Below, in pieces: positions 36,461 to 48,165 of a stretch of DNA of 64,000 nucleotides (position 1 is its first letter; every line of letters begins with the position of its first letter). The position numbers and the translations under genes were made by a program. Under the pieces are notes generated by a model, which worked only from the letters and a program-made list of their open reading frames with translations, ran no database searches and had not been told where the DNA came from. This stretch comes from Sarcomyxa edulis (Eukaryota; Basidiomycota; Agaricomycetes; Agaricales; Mycenaceae): positions 1,984,001 to 2,048,000 of the forward strand of contig QUOL01000004.1 of NCBI GenBank assembly GCA_009761415.1, written 5' to 3'.

Positions 36461-36584
36461 TATTCATAATTGTCATTTAGTTTCGTTCGTCACTTGTGTA
36501 ACAAGAACGCGTGCTTGTGGGTGGGTACACTACTTATCACCCCTCCGTTTGAACCGCGTACCAAAGCCCTCGAAGTCACTAACT

Positions 36585-36987
36585 TCAGTTCGACGTCTTC
36601 CCTGTGTCGGGAGGAGCTGCCTGGGGCGGTGGGTTGTATACCGACCCACCCTTCCCATTGTTATAGTATGTGGACTCGTTGGGGTTCTTGTAATAGTAAC
36701 TCCCGTCCCTACAACATCGATGCACGGAGTCAACTTTAGCAGATGTCTCTCGATCATGCATATTGTATACGTACTGGTTGGAGTAATGGTACCCATGTTT
36801 GCCGTCGTTGTACTGACGGCTGCACCAATGGTTTCCCTAACGTTCAGTGCCAAAGTAGACGTAGATAGCACGACCCCGTTGAGAGCAAGAGTTAGCCGGC
36901 AGGATGGAAGACAGGAAGACGGCACATAATGCTTACCTGGCTATTGACACCAGAGCCAACGACTTTGTAGTCTTTGTTGGAGGGCAT
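36585..36987 (-). CDS. small Tyr/Gly/Ser-rich protein, paralog B
   Basis: Start ATG at 36987 (MPSNKDYKVVGSGVNSQ), three exons, stop TGA at 36585-36587. Spliced product of about 78 residues: GNHWCSRQYNDGKHGYHYSN, QDGSYYYKNPNESTYYNNGK, then GGSVYNPPPQAAPPDTGKTS and a final Asn. Both introns sit at exactly the same places as in paralog A (after NSQ, and inside the codon following YSN). Its 3' end lies about 125 bases beyond the stop of the convergent ORF-3/MYND gene. A TATAAATA element lies 92 bases upstream. Function unknown. Confidence 0.77.
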
Positions 36988-37078
36988 TTCTTTGCCGAGA
37001 TATGTGGATTGGTCTGAATACAAGACAGATACCGATGATTGGGGTACGAGTCCAGAAGCAAAAATCGTTCTTTCCCCA

Positions 37079-37086
37079 TATTTATA
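37079..37086 (-). promoter_or_regulatory. TATA box of paralog B
   Basis: TATAAATA read on the minus strand, 92-99 bases before the ATG at 36987. A strong consensus match, suggesting a high-level or inducible promoter. Confidence 0.5.
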
Positions 37087-37934
37087 CCCGCGTGTCAAAC
37101 CTTATAAGTGATAAGAGTCAATACTATTGGGCAGACGGCAAGAAGGCTGTGCAATTCCAGAACATACTCAAACAGTGTGGAACATTGTAGAACATTGTAC
37201 ATTGTTCTCTATAAACAACCCCGATGCTCGTACGCGTATCTCAGAAGCGCAAATATTTGCAATTGGTGATCACTGGAGAGCTTCCTGGTGCCTTGTACCA
37301 AGTTCCTTAACAGGCAAGCAGAAGAGCATGGAAGCGGTCAGTCTCTGTCCCACAGTACACACTTCTTTATATTCGATTGAAACAGCGGTGAAAACTCTCC
37401 CTGTCAGGATCAATCAAGTCGCGCGACGCGATCGAATGGAGGCGTGATGCACTTGGGGGGGAGTCACACATCCATGTGATCGTGACCTCTAAAATTACTC
37501 CGATTCCAAAAATAATTTCGGTTCGACCAAGGCACGACAATGCGGCTTCACTCTTTCCTTCATGCTTGCTACTTACAATCGAGCTTTGCTTTGCTACAAC
37601 GTGGATCAAATGTAGATCTTCGTCTCTCCAGGATTCTCAAGAGACCACACCATACGATATAGACATTGAGTCCAAGCTTCAAGCACGCAATACTTGAGTA
37701 GCGTGGCATGGGGCGTAGCCTAAACCTGGTGATATCGTCTCGGGTCGACTCACCTTCGCCCACTCTCAGGCTCCGATTTGCTGAATCATCCCCCCCAAAA
37801 TCATTTTGATATAATTATCATCGCGTTAGTAAGTATAGCTATGACCCACCGTGATGCCGATAACGATAAAAAGGGCCTGATGCTTTGCAGCAGATAGCTT
37901 CTCCGGGACCTCTTTCGATACCTGTGACTAAAAG
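37087..37934. other. divergent intergenic region
   Basis: Separates paralog B and the aldo-keto reductase gene. An AACATTGTAGAACATTGTACATTGTTC stretch near 37180-37205 repeats ACATTGT three times. No coding frame with recognised content was seen. Confidence 0.45.
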
Positions 37935-39841
37935 ATGTCGACCCCCAACTCCAAGATGCCTTACGGTGAGCCTCTGATATTCAACATCAATTCGCTTCAT
38001 GATCGACATACTTACAAGTCTGCATCCTGTATTCTGTACAGTCCGTCTGGGCAACTCGGGCCTGAAAGTGTCTAAGATCATCCTTGGGACAATGCAGTAC
38101 GGAAGTAAGGAATGGGGAGAGTGGGTATTGGGCGAAGAAGAGGCTATCCAGCATATCAAAGCCGCGTGAGTTATCAGGCAAGCACTCCGTGCCTCGAGTT
38201 GTGCTGAAGATTGTATGCATAAGTTACGACGCAGGCATCCAAACTTTCGATACCGCCGATGTATGCTCACAGCACCAATACATCCTATCCCAGAAAGAGG
38301 GCGTCTCTGACACAATCTATTAGATGTACTCTAACGGACTATCAGAAGTTATCTTGGGCAAAGCAATCAAGCAGCTCAAATTACCTCGTGACGAGATTGT
38401 AGTTATGACCAAGGTTAGCCTATGCATGCCGTTCTACTATTGATAGTATTTCTCTGACCTGACATGTAAACAACAGCTCTACAATACCGTGGCCCGGGAC
38501 TATGGAACAAACATGATCGTCGTTGGGGGAAATCCAGATGAGATGGGATACGTGAATCAGCACGGTCTTAGTCGAAAGGTGCGTCCTTGAACAGATACGA
38601 TACATCATCAGTAAATGACTCAATTCCTTCTGGGATGTACAGCACATCTTCCAAGCCGTCAAACACAGTCTTGAACGATTGCAACTCGACTACGTAGATC
38701 TGCTGCAATGCAAGTATCTCGTAGTTTACCCTCTGACTCCAGATCCACTTATCTACATTATTTGATAGGCCACAGATTCGACAAGGATACCCCTATCGAA
38801 GAGACCGTGCGTCGTGATTAGGAACAGTGGCCGACCTTAACTGATGTCCTGTACTCAGATGCAAGCCCTCCACGACGTAGTCAAAGCTGGATATGTTCGA
38901 TACATCGGCATGAGCTCTTGCTATGCTTGGCAATGTACGTATGGACTCGAAGGTACCTTGCCAAATGGCTAATTGAACGTTCTCGTTTCTTCTATCTAGT
39001 CCATGCCATGCAGAGTGCGCAGCAACCTCGTTTGTGTATCTGTTCATAGGCTGACGCGTCAATTGAAACTCACAGATTATGCCATCGCCAACAAGCTCAC
39101 GCCGTTCATCTCTATGCAGAACCATTACTCCCTCGTATACAGGGAGGAAGAACGCGAGATGTTCCCTACGCTGAAGGTATCCTGGAGCAACCCTCATTAT
39201 CGGGTGTTCACATCTGAATCTCATATCTGCAGTACTTCGGCGTCGGGGCTATCCCTTGGTCTCCCTTAGCTAGAGGATTCCTCACACGTCCCATCTCCGA
39301 GACGACCAAACGGGGATCCACTGATTGGTATGCCTTCTCATGTTTATTGCATAGTGGCATTCCTGCTCATCGATCTCCAGGAGCATAAAACGATACGCTG
39401 CTGGACTCGGGACTGTTGATATTGTCAATCGGTGCGTATCTCACACTTCCTTTCCTGGGCCACGGCTCAAGATACTCAATGATCTTACGCATATAGTGTC
39501 GAAGAACTCGCGAAGAAAAAAGGTATCAGCATGGCCCAGGTTGGCATTGCGTGGATTCTTTCGAAAGAAGGTACGCCTATCCCACTGATTGATACGCTGG
39601 CGACTCTTAGACGGACGCAATGGGGACATGCTTCAGGTGTCACTGCTCCCATTGTCGGTACGACCAGTCTCCAGAACTTGCAAGATATTATCGGTTGGTC
39701 CCATCCCTTGCCTGCGTTCTTATAACGTCTCATCGTATTCACGGCTGAATTCTAGGCGCTGTCCATGTGAAGCTTACGGACGAAGAAATAAAGTACCTCG
39801 AAGAGGTCTACAAACCTCAAGCTATCATTGGTCACACCTAG
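37935..39841 (+). CDS. aldo-keto reductase (fungal, voltage-channel-beta-like/AKR type)
   Basis: Start ATG at 37935 (MSTPNSKMPY), many short exons, stop TAG at 39839-39841. The (beta/alpha)8 fold is traced by RLGNSGLKVSKIILGTMQYG, YDAGIQTFDTAD (catalytic Asp), MYSNGLSEVILGKAIKQ (catalytic Tyr), EIVVMTK (catalytic Lys), LDYVDLLQCHRFD (catalytic His), VRYIGMSSCYAWQ, PFISMQNHYSLVYREEEREM, GVGAIPWSPLARGFL, and the NADPH-binding end VTAPIVGTTSLQNLQDIIGA. All four tetrad residues are present, so an active NADPH-dependent carbonyl reductase is expected in the cytosol. Substrate unknown. Some short exons (around 39000-39060 and 39330-39440) need transcript evidence to place exactly. Confidence 0.88.
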
Positions 39842-40020
39842 GCGAGATGGTGGCGGAATTTTAGGTAGAAAGATGATCGAATGTAACAACTAACACTATC
39901 TCGAGCATTTACCGCTCAAATAGAACAACATTGAACAATTGCACACAGTATAGATAAGTACACGGGATTACAGACATCAAGTCTTTGGCTAGATTACAAC
40001 CTCATGAATACAACAAACGT

Positions 40021-41638
40021 TTATTCTGAACCAACAGCCAAAACTCTCCTCACAGCCTCCTCTTCAATCTTTTTAGCTTTGATCCTCCCTTCCTTCAACC
40101 TTTCCACTCCACTCCTGATGCTCCTCATATGAACCTCCACGGGTATCTTCGACCCAGCCAACTCCGGCGCTGCCACCCTCTCCCGTAGATCCTCCATATC
40201 GTCACTCATGGCCCTCAGTGTCTGCAACGCAGCTACCACATGCACTAGAGCCTTCTTCCTGTATCCTCCTAGGTTCTGCAACAACCTTAAATGATCATCA
40301 TAACCTCGCAGTTTCTTTCTATTCCCCCCGACTTTCGTCCAGAGTTCAGACAAGAGCTCCGATTTGGCGGAGGAAAGAGAGGAGTCCTCGCGTGAAACGA
40401 TCTCATATAAGACTGATAGATCCGCCTCGAGTTTATCGAGGTTTGCAAGGTTGACTTCAGCTTCGAGAATGAGCCGTTCCATGTTCACGGCGACGACGTT
40501 CATGGATTCGGTGAACGTTTGTGTGACAACGTCAGATATACGTGGAGTTTTCGACCAGGGAAGAAGTGCGCTGATAGAATATAGCGATGGCGTGTTTGCA
40601 TTCGCCTCTTCGATGGAGTGCAATGCGTAATCGTTCACAGCTAGGATGCTAGGATGTCACTTGAGTATTGTACTACCATGAAGAACAGTAGTTCTCACCT
40701 ATCGACAGCGCCTCCTACTTTTGAGCTGAGTTTTTGTAAACCCCTTCCAGTCGTCTTAGCATCATCTACGAATTTGACCAACGATTCTGCCAAAATATCA
40801 CGGCTCTTCAACTCGCTAACGCGAACTAAAGTAGCGAGATCACTTGTCGCCATTTCCGCCTTCTTGATCTCCAGTGATAGTCCTGAACCACCTACCGACT
40901 CGTCCAATAGCTGCTCGAAGGTCGCGCTCTGTACATCGACGAGTTTCGGGTAGTCGGCCCATTGAGGGGGATGCTTTCCACCTCGTACATAAGCTGGGTC
41001 AGGCAAACACATGGCTGAGCTGGATAAGCCTGGAAGGTAGCATAATGGGGCAAACGCAGCTCGTAAGGTAGATGAGATTGTGCCAATGATCAAGGCTAGC
41101 AGCCAGAGGAAAAGGAGGATGGAGAGTGGCTTGCGGAGTAGGCGAATGGCACTGAATACGACATCGAAGGCGTATCCAAAAGTATACTTGACTCCTTCGA
41201 CGACTGTATCAGTCACCGCATCAGTCGAAACAACAGTTTTGGATTGAAGAGTGGCCCGAGATGCAGGCTTCACAGGAGGTCTTTCGACCCTGGAGATGGG
41301 ATATGATTTCCGGGGAGATACTGCGACATAGACTGTTTTCGTGCCTCGGCGTTTGCGACTCGTACTTTGAGATTGCAAACTCGAAGGTACTGAAGTAGTT
41401 GGACTTGGGGGACGTGGCTCTTCTCCGAGTTCGAGTTCGGATATGCCAGGGGACTCCTGGGGACTGAGGGGAGATTTGTGCTCATTTATGTCCACCCATA
41501 GATCCTCTCCGCCCGTATTGTCAAGATCGGAAGGGCCTTTCGAGAGCTGCAGGAGTAATCATGGTCAGATGTCTCGACCAAAAGTTTGGGTAAGTTGTAT
41601 ACCTTCAATCTGTCACGAACCCGATTTTTTTTCGACAT
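40021..41638 (-). CDS. single-pass membrane protein with coiled-coil tail, function unknown
   Basis: Start ATG at 41638 (MSKKNRVRDRLK), then a short intron, a large exon and a C-terminal exon ending at 40021. The N-terminal 120 residues are Ser/Pro-rich and basic (TSRKRRGTKTVYVAVSPRKS). One clear membrane segment follows (ILLFLWLLALIIGTISSTL), then a mostly helical domain with heptad-like stretches (KAEMATSDLATLVRVSELKS; VNMERLILEAEVNLANLDKL) and a basic end (KEGRIKAKKIEEEAVRRVL). This layout matches a conserved uncharacterised fungal family; I would guess an endomembrane or nuclear-envelope protein with a long helical domain on one side, but the sequence does not settle the compartment. Confidence 0.75.
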
Positions 41639-41965
41639 TTTTCCAGTCGGATCTGGCAATATGCAACTCAGGCAGACGTGTACCTAGGCAGATAGGAGGC
41701 AGAAGGCAGAATAACGTGTAGCATGGCCGTTGTACTTGCGCTGTACATAGGCTGCGTCCCCATGTGGCTGTGTCGCAGTCAAACTCTAACGCTTCGACTG
41801 AGACTCAAAGTCTGAATTCTATTCGATACCGAGTACAAATCGTAACTGTTCGTAAGATAAACGCCCTCTTCATCGTACAACACACAATCTTTCAACCACT
41901 CGTATCAATGAAGGCACACTGTAAAATAATCAGATGTGAACAAGAACTGAGGGGGAAGACTGGAT

Positions 41966-44900
41966 TTAACCCACCCTATCGTAATTGCCGTTCTGATTTG
42001 CACCCCACCTAAAAGCCATCAGAATGTTAGCATATCCTAGCTAGTCAATCAGACGACCCATATCTCACCACTGAGGGAACAGATGCGAGTCTCCTGAGGC
42101 TCCTTGGACAGCGAACGACAGAATGAAGACCATGACCTGAGTGCCCCCATCGAGGGCTAGCGCATCAACGAAGAGGAGAGGTCAGTTTATACCCAGATGG
42201 CAGTAGATATTCTGTTGATCATACCAGCTGCCAAGATATAATTGTATTTGACAAACCACCTAGGATATCGCGTACGTAGCCACCACTGGGAGAACCAAGC
42301 GATGGCGAAGTACGAGAGGATGGAAGAGTTAATACCGACGCAAAGCCATCCAATATAATAGCTGTTGAGACAAAGGCATTTAAGTAGAGAAAAAAACAGT
42401 CAGAAGACGTCTACGTACCAGATAACTGGGGTGTAGAGGTAGTCTGCCCTCAGACGAGGCTATTTTCCCCCAGCGGTTAGTAAAATCTGCTTCACTGATG
42501 AAGCATCAGACTGCACGCACCCAGAAACGATGCAAGATCCAGAAAGGTACAGGAACAGCTAGGCCGACGACATAAGCCCAAGCAACCCACTGGTACCTCT
42601 TACCGACAGCGAAAAGCTCGTGACTAAGACCACCCCAAGCAATAGCTTGGGAGTTATACTGCTGGGGTTGCTGTCCACTCCAGATGTTGGTTCCTTCGAC
42701 AGAAAGTAGGATGGGCCGCTGATTATCTATTATAGTGTTCATCAAGATAAAGTTAAGACTGCAAAGAATGTTAACGGATTGATTGGCTTGGGGAACCACG
42801 AATTGGCTTACACTGATCCGAAGAGTGTCCCGATGATCTGGGCAGTAAACGCAGCCCTGGGAGCAAGTTTCGTGTCTGACAAACAGATCAATATGGGAAC
42901 TCTTGAAGGCTCCGAGATGGTGCTCACACTGTGCGATTTTCAAGTCTCGAAGAAGTAATTGTGCCTGTGTGACCGAGTTGTAACTGAACAAGACAAAGTA
43001 CATGTTCGCCATAGGCTTTCCGGGGTGAAGGAAACCACCGATCATCTTGACAAGACACAAGTCTCGGTGAGCCGATGAGAAAGAGTTGCAATCAAACGTA
43101 ACGCACCTGCACGAACGGCTGGATGATAAATTGCAAGCCGGTGATAGCATATAAGGCCCCGAAGAACAAGATGGACAATGTTGCCAATAACATGGAGACA
43201 ATGAATCCCCACCTAAGATCAAGCCATATCATCGGTTGCACTCAAAGACAAGATGCGAGTCAAAACATACCAAGGAAGTGTGGAATCAGTCTTGTAGATA
43301 ATAACAAGTGCTGTTATGACAGATGCTATGAGCGTGATGATATACCAAGAATTGGGGGCATCGGGGTACTAGAATTTTATTTTAGTGCCACTTCTAGGAA
43401 GGCCGGAAGGGGGAACGTCAAATCACCTTGAGCATTTCACGGTAATGCGGGTCGATATCCGTCGCTTCTTTGCTGGGCTGTTCCCTAATACCGTCATCTC
43501 TCCAGAAATAAATGCTGAAGTTTGAGAGCATGCTCTTGAGCGATGAGGGGGACATCCAGCTCCAAGCAGCACGCAAGTCATGTCGATTCCATAATAGAAG
43601 GTGAGTAAAGGTGGCTGCCATTCCAAGGTTAGTTGTCAAGAGCTGAACGACCCATGTTCCGGCGTAGAAGGGAAGTCCCTGTTCTGCAAGGAGCTTTTTA
43701 TCGACTTCTAACTTGTCGTTGAGGATCAGCGTCTGATTATACAGCTGTCCGTTCTCGTAGAAAAGGGATTGGGAGAGCTGATTCAGTTGAGTTGTGAGAG
43801 GAGTATTCGTACAATGAGTAGGTGTAGGAAGAGGGGAACTCACAAATGGGAATGATTTCGATTTCCAGATGTCACCGTAATAAACACCAACAAAGACAAC
43901 CATGCATAAGATATAGCCGATAAGGTTGGAGAATTGTGCTTTCAGGGGAATGGTCATGGGATTGTAGCCTGGAAGATGATGAATCAGATACACGATCGAT
44001 TAAAACAAGGAGAACTGTATTACTTCCAGCAATATACTGCCAGTCAAAGCAGAGCGAGAGCAGACCTGGAGTATTACAGCTTAGTGACGACGAGCTTGGA
44101 ATGTTAAGTTTTTGATCTCACCTAATCCTTCGTTACCATTCGAGCCTCCGAATATCCGCGTGAAGTTTTGATTCTTCTGGTCGGCGAGGCAGAATATCGA
44201 GAATCCGGTTACCCTAAGTAAGGGGAGACCTGGATTGAGCAAAAATGATCCCAAGACGATGATGAACGCGGAATAACTTGCATTGGGACTGTAGTGAGAG
44301 GGAATCAGCACGATGATATACTTCAGATCAATGCAAGAGAGACATACATATCCATTCGGGGAACAGTTCCCATATAAAGATCCTAACGTTGAGTCAGCTA
44401 AGCGTCAATCAAAGTCAGATACACGATACAGACGTACACTCCAAATGCAATCCAAAAAAGTCTCAGCTTTTTGGCCGCCCCACCAGTATCCTTGTATAGT
44501 GCGTCAAACATTGACACCAAAGGCAATATGCCTGGGTAAAGCATCTTCGAAGGATACAGCAACACCGCTATAGGTAGATAAGATGGTAAGAAAGGATGGG
44601 TGGACAATGGGAAGACGGCGAAAGCTACAGTTCATAGCCACAAACAACGACGAAGAAACAAGAGCTTACATCGGAACAAACCACCAATTCCATAGCCAAG
44701 AAGCTGACTCGAAAAGAGAAGGAAAATCGAGGCACCAGGATTTGGCGTAACATTATAATACAGACGCTGTACCGCCAGTACTTCCGTTCCTAAAGCCGAA
44801 TTTGCAGCTGCACTGGCCATGATGACGATGAACGCGTTCTCCTTTTTATTGAAAGGATGCTGGAATGGCGTATTGTATTGAGTACAGCCAGGAAATGGAT

Positions 44901-45420
44901 ATGACATCTAGTCTTACTCACTGGATTCAAGTATCGGAATACTCCCCGACGTGGGATTATCGTTTCGAAGAACATCCCGATGGCATATGCGATGATGGCG
45001 AGGAACATCGTTGACACCAAAACAGTTTGCTGCATAATAGACGGTCTGAATAAACGAAGACCTTTATCAACATCAGACTACTCACGGGCTTGAAGTAATA
45101 AATCTCCGCTATAGAATGAGCAGTGAGATTCGATACAACGATAGATACGCTAATCGGTTGGACGTACCGAGGACACCACCGAAAGCAGACAATCCGATAC
45201 CAATGAAGAACGCACGGAAAGTCCACGGGTTCAACGTCGGGTCATCCTCGAGGGAGATGACATGAGTAGCAATGTCTCGCTCGTTCTCGAGGACGGCAAA
45301 TTCGTTGTCGGGTTCCCCCAGAGACTCGGCATCAACGTTCTTGTAGCTAGATTTTTCGTCAGTGGTCGGTGTCGTCGATTTCTCGTGCAAGACAGCGACA
45401 TCTTGCACTTGGGTAGCCAT
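41966..45420 (-). CDS. OPT-family oligopeptide transporter
   Basis: I take the ATG at 45420 (MATQVQDVAVLHEKSTTPTT); the frame is open a little further upstream. More than a dozen exons encode a polytopic protein: an acidic cytosolic N-terminus with DDPTLNPWTFRAFFIGIGLS, then membrane segments including FFETIIPRRGVFRYLNP, HPFNKKENAFIVIMASAAAN with SALGTEVLAVQRLYYN, FTRIFGGSNGNEGLG, YNPMTIPLKAQFSNLIGYIL, SSLKSMLSNFSIYFW, MIGGFLHPGKPMANMYFVLF and the C-terminal WWLRTRYPRWFVKYNYILAA, ALDGGTQVMVFILSFAVQGA and WWGANQNGNYDRVG. NPG-type and Pro-Trp motifs fit the oligopeptide transporter superfamily, proton-coupled importers of tetra/pentapeptides or glutathione at the plasma membrane. Stop TAA at 41966-41968. 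Substrate range not deducible. Confidence 0.9.
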
Positions 45421-48165
45421 GGGTAGGATGGGCACCGTGGGTAGACGGGGAGGGATCATACAATGCACATGCCTGCCTTATAAACGCACGGAGGCTTGCC
45501 TTACGAAGATAAGAAGAATGATGGGTCAAAGTCTATTCTCGTGATGAAGCTCCAAAAATGATGCGTTGGGTACCTGAAGACGTTGGGCGGCGGTAAGGAA
45601 CGGCCTTGAATCCTTCTGTAACAGTCTTCGTATCTTTGAGGTGTATACTTAGCAAATAAGTGCATGTGCACACCGTTCACTAGAATAGAACGGAACCAAT
45701 GGATCAATCAATCACGATGCCTCAAGAGACGATACTCCAAGAATATGGGATACGTACCGTCATGAATTGATGGATCTCAAATCGATTATCGGGGAATTAG
45801 TTCTTTAGGCAGGAGTATTCGGGAAGCACATACTAGAAGCCTCTTCACAGCTGAGGATAAGACAGATAATTTCGAAAGCGCCAGCCAAATAGTCAAATGA
45901 TAGTCCGCGGCCGTGTGGCGTCATGCTGCTGCATACACGATAGGAACATCAGTTGTTATTTTTGGATTACCAGGTATCACGCGCATCCTTCAGCCGGGGG
46001 CCAACGACGTTTTGAGAGGGACGTAGGACGTTGTTGAATTGGTTGAATTGGAATATGATTTTGAATGACATTGAGCGCTCCGTATCACAGACAAGATTAA
46101 AATTGAGCCTGGAAGCTGTCAACTAACGCACACCAGAGATAAGGCATTTATTGCGCGCTTGTGATCGGTGAAACCCCAAAGTCCTACAGGAGTTAACGAG
46201 GATGGGACCGGGACGAGAGGCCCTTAGACTTGACAGCAAATTCCCCCGAACGCGCTCATCATTGATAGCTCCCACAATACAGGTACTCCCGTAATCTTAT
46301 GCGGAGAGTCTGGGAACAATGTATCGTCTCCGCTCTAGGTTCGGGCGTTCAGTTGGCGGAGTCTTGCCCCTCGACTTGTAGTGTATCGTGTGACATCGTC
46401 CTCAAAATTTGCTTTGAGAGCGACTACCTCCAAGGGTATTGCCTGGCTTGACTGTTCGTGATCTAGACGAGAATAGCGGTAGTCGGCGCTCAAAATCCAC
46501 CGTATCGCAAAGTCAGGGTTTCGTAGTCTTTATCGAGAGCGCTGGCAATGCATCGTCCTGATCCTGAGGCACGAGCTTTAGAAAAGACGAGTGCCGAGAT
46601 GAATGAGATAGCATAGCAGCCACTGCCAGCCAGTGGCCCAGTAGCTTGACACCGAATAGAGTAAATCCCTCGCTGAGTTACACCACCGAGTAAGATGGAG
46701 AGTACGTGTTGCCCGAGATACGAGCCCAAATGCGTGCGCATGTCAGGGCGTAATGACGTCTACCACATGGTTCAGTATGCCTGATGCGTGGAAAATCACT
46801 TGACCCAAAGTTGACCGGCACTTTGTCGATTCACTCCTGACTTGCACGGTGTCGATATGCTATCATATGGCAGGCTTCCTGTCGTAGTCCGGCGAACGCC
46901 TAAGCTCCGTCACTGGAGTAAAAACGACAGGTCCTCAAGCACAAGAGCGTGATTCTGCGAGATATGAAGTTAGTTTCAGCAGATACTGACCAGATCAAAC
47001 AAGTAGACACACCGTGCAAGATTTTCCAGTTCTAAAGACTTCCGAAGTTCCTTCGCAGATGCTGCCTGCGGCAATAGGAGACATGCGCTTATTCCGGATG
47101 ACGAGGTCGGCCCTGAGCCCACCTTCAGCTCGAACGAACGAGATGAGTGGCATTACTGTAGGTGTAATATCGCTATCGTTGCTATGTAGCCTCTGCCCTG
47201 TTTACCAGGCGTCTAGACACTGAACTTTGGGGGTTCAAGCTTCAAGTTTCCAAGGTTATATGGTCCAGAGCGAGTGCTGCCAATATACTGTAGCACAGGA
47301 AACCGGGGACTCTTTAGGTCCTGGATCTGAGCCGCTGTGAGGAGTTCTGCAGTGAACCGTCAAGACGAATCGCTGGAATTTTACATAGAGGACTTACATC
47401 CTTGAGGTCTTTGGTTAAGTTCCGTGTGGTCTCGCGTTGCCTCACCTCATATATAAGCTTATATAGGTTAGTAGAAGAAGACATTTGTCCAATTATTCCC
47501 CGCAAAGGCCCGCAGATCACACGAGATGGAGCAAGCACATGCTAATGCTAGCGTTCGACCTGAATTGACCCATAGATAAGGAGAGAGAATCAAGCTGAAG
47601 AGGACGATGAATGAGCTGATATGTCGAGATTGCGCGATGCTGTTGGAGAGGTTGCCAGGTAGGAGATGAGGTCGGAGTTTATTTTTTTGAGTTCAGGAAA
47701 CAGCCGTGGATCGGTTATTGCATCAAGAGGGAACGCATGCTTGAGACAATAAGACAGAATAAGAGGGCAAATGCATCTGGAATGTCTCGCACACCGCAGA
47801 ACATATCTCTATTTCTTCCTCTCATCTACTGACGAAAAGTTATTACCAGCTCGAGTTCCAGGATCTCTTTCTAGCCCGGAGGCCACACAGCTCCACCTCC
47901 TCGCCCACGCTTTATACCGACAATCGGTTGCCGGACGCTGCGGGTCCAATTTGATTCCCTATAATCCAAGCTTTTTAGTACCATCTCGGTAGATTACACG
48001 TCTGATTTCCCATAACCAGACCTAGCACCTACTTCATTGAAGGTCGCTCTTTCTTCACGTATTTGTGTCCAGCATAACCTCGGTATCTCATCGAATTGTG
48101 CTTGGTAGTATGCAGTTTCCAGTGAGTTCTGCCACTTAGCTTCTTAACGTCTACTGACCACTGGG
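45421..48165. other. 2.7-kb stretch without a supported gene
   Basis: Divergent promoters of the OPT gene and the PX-PB1 gene should lie at the two ends. Inside, minus-strand frames at 46490-46741 (ATG, 83 residues, partly hydrophobic, no recognised domain) and 47314-47499 (MSSSTNLYKLIYEVRQRETT, with a possible intron) are weak candidates for small or decayed genes. No terminal repeats or transposase motifs were seen. Confidence 0.4.
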
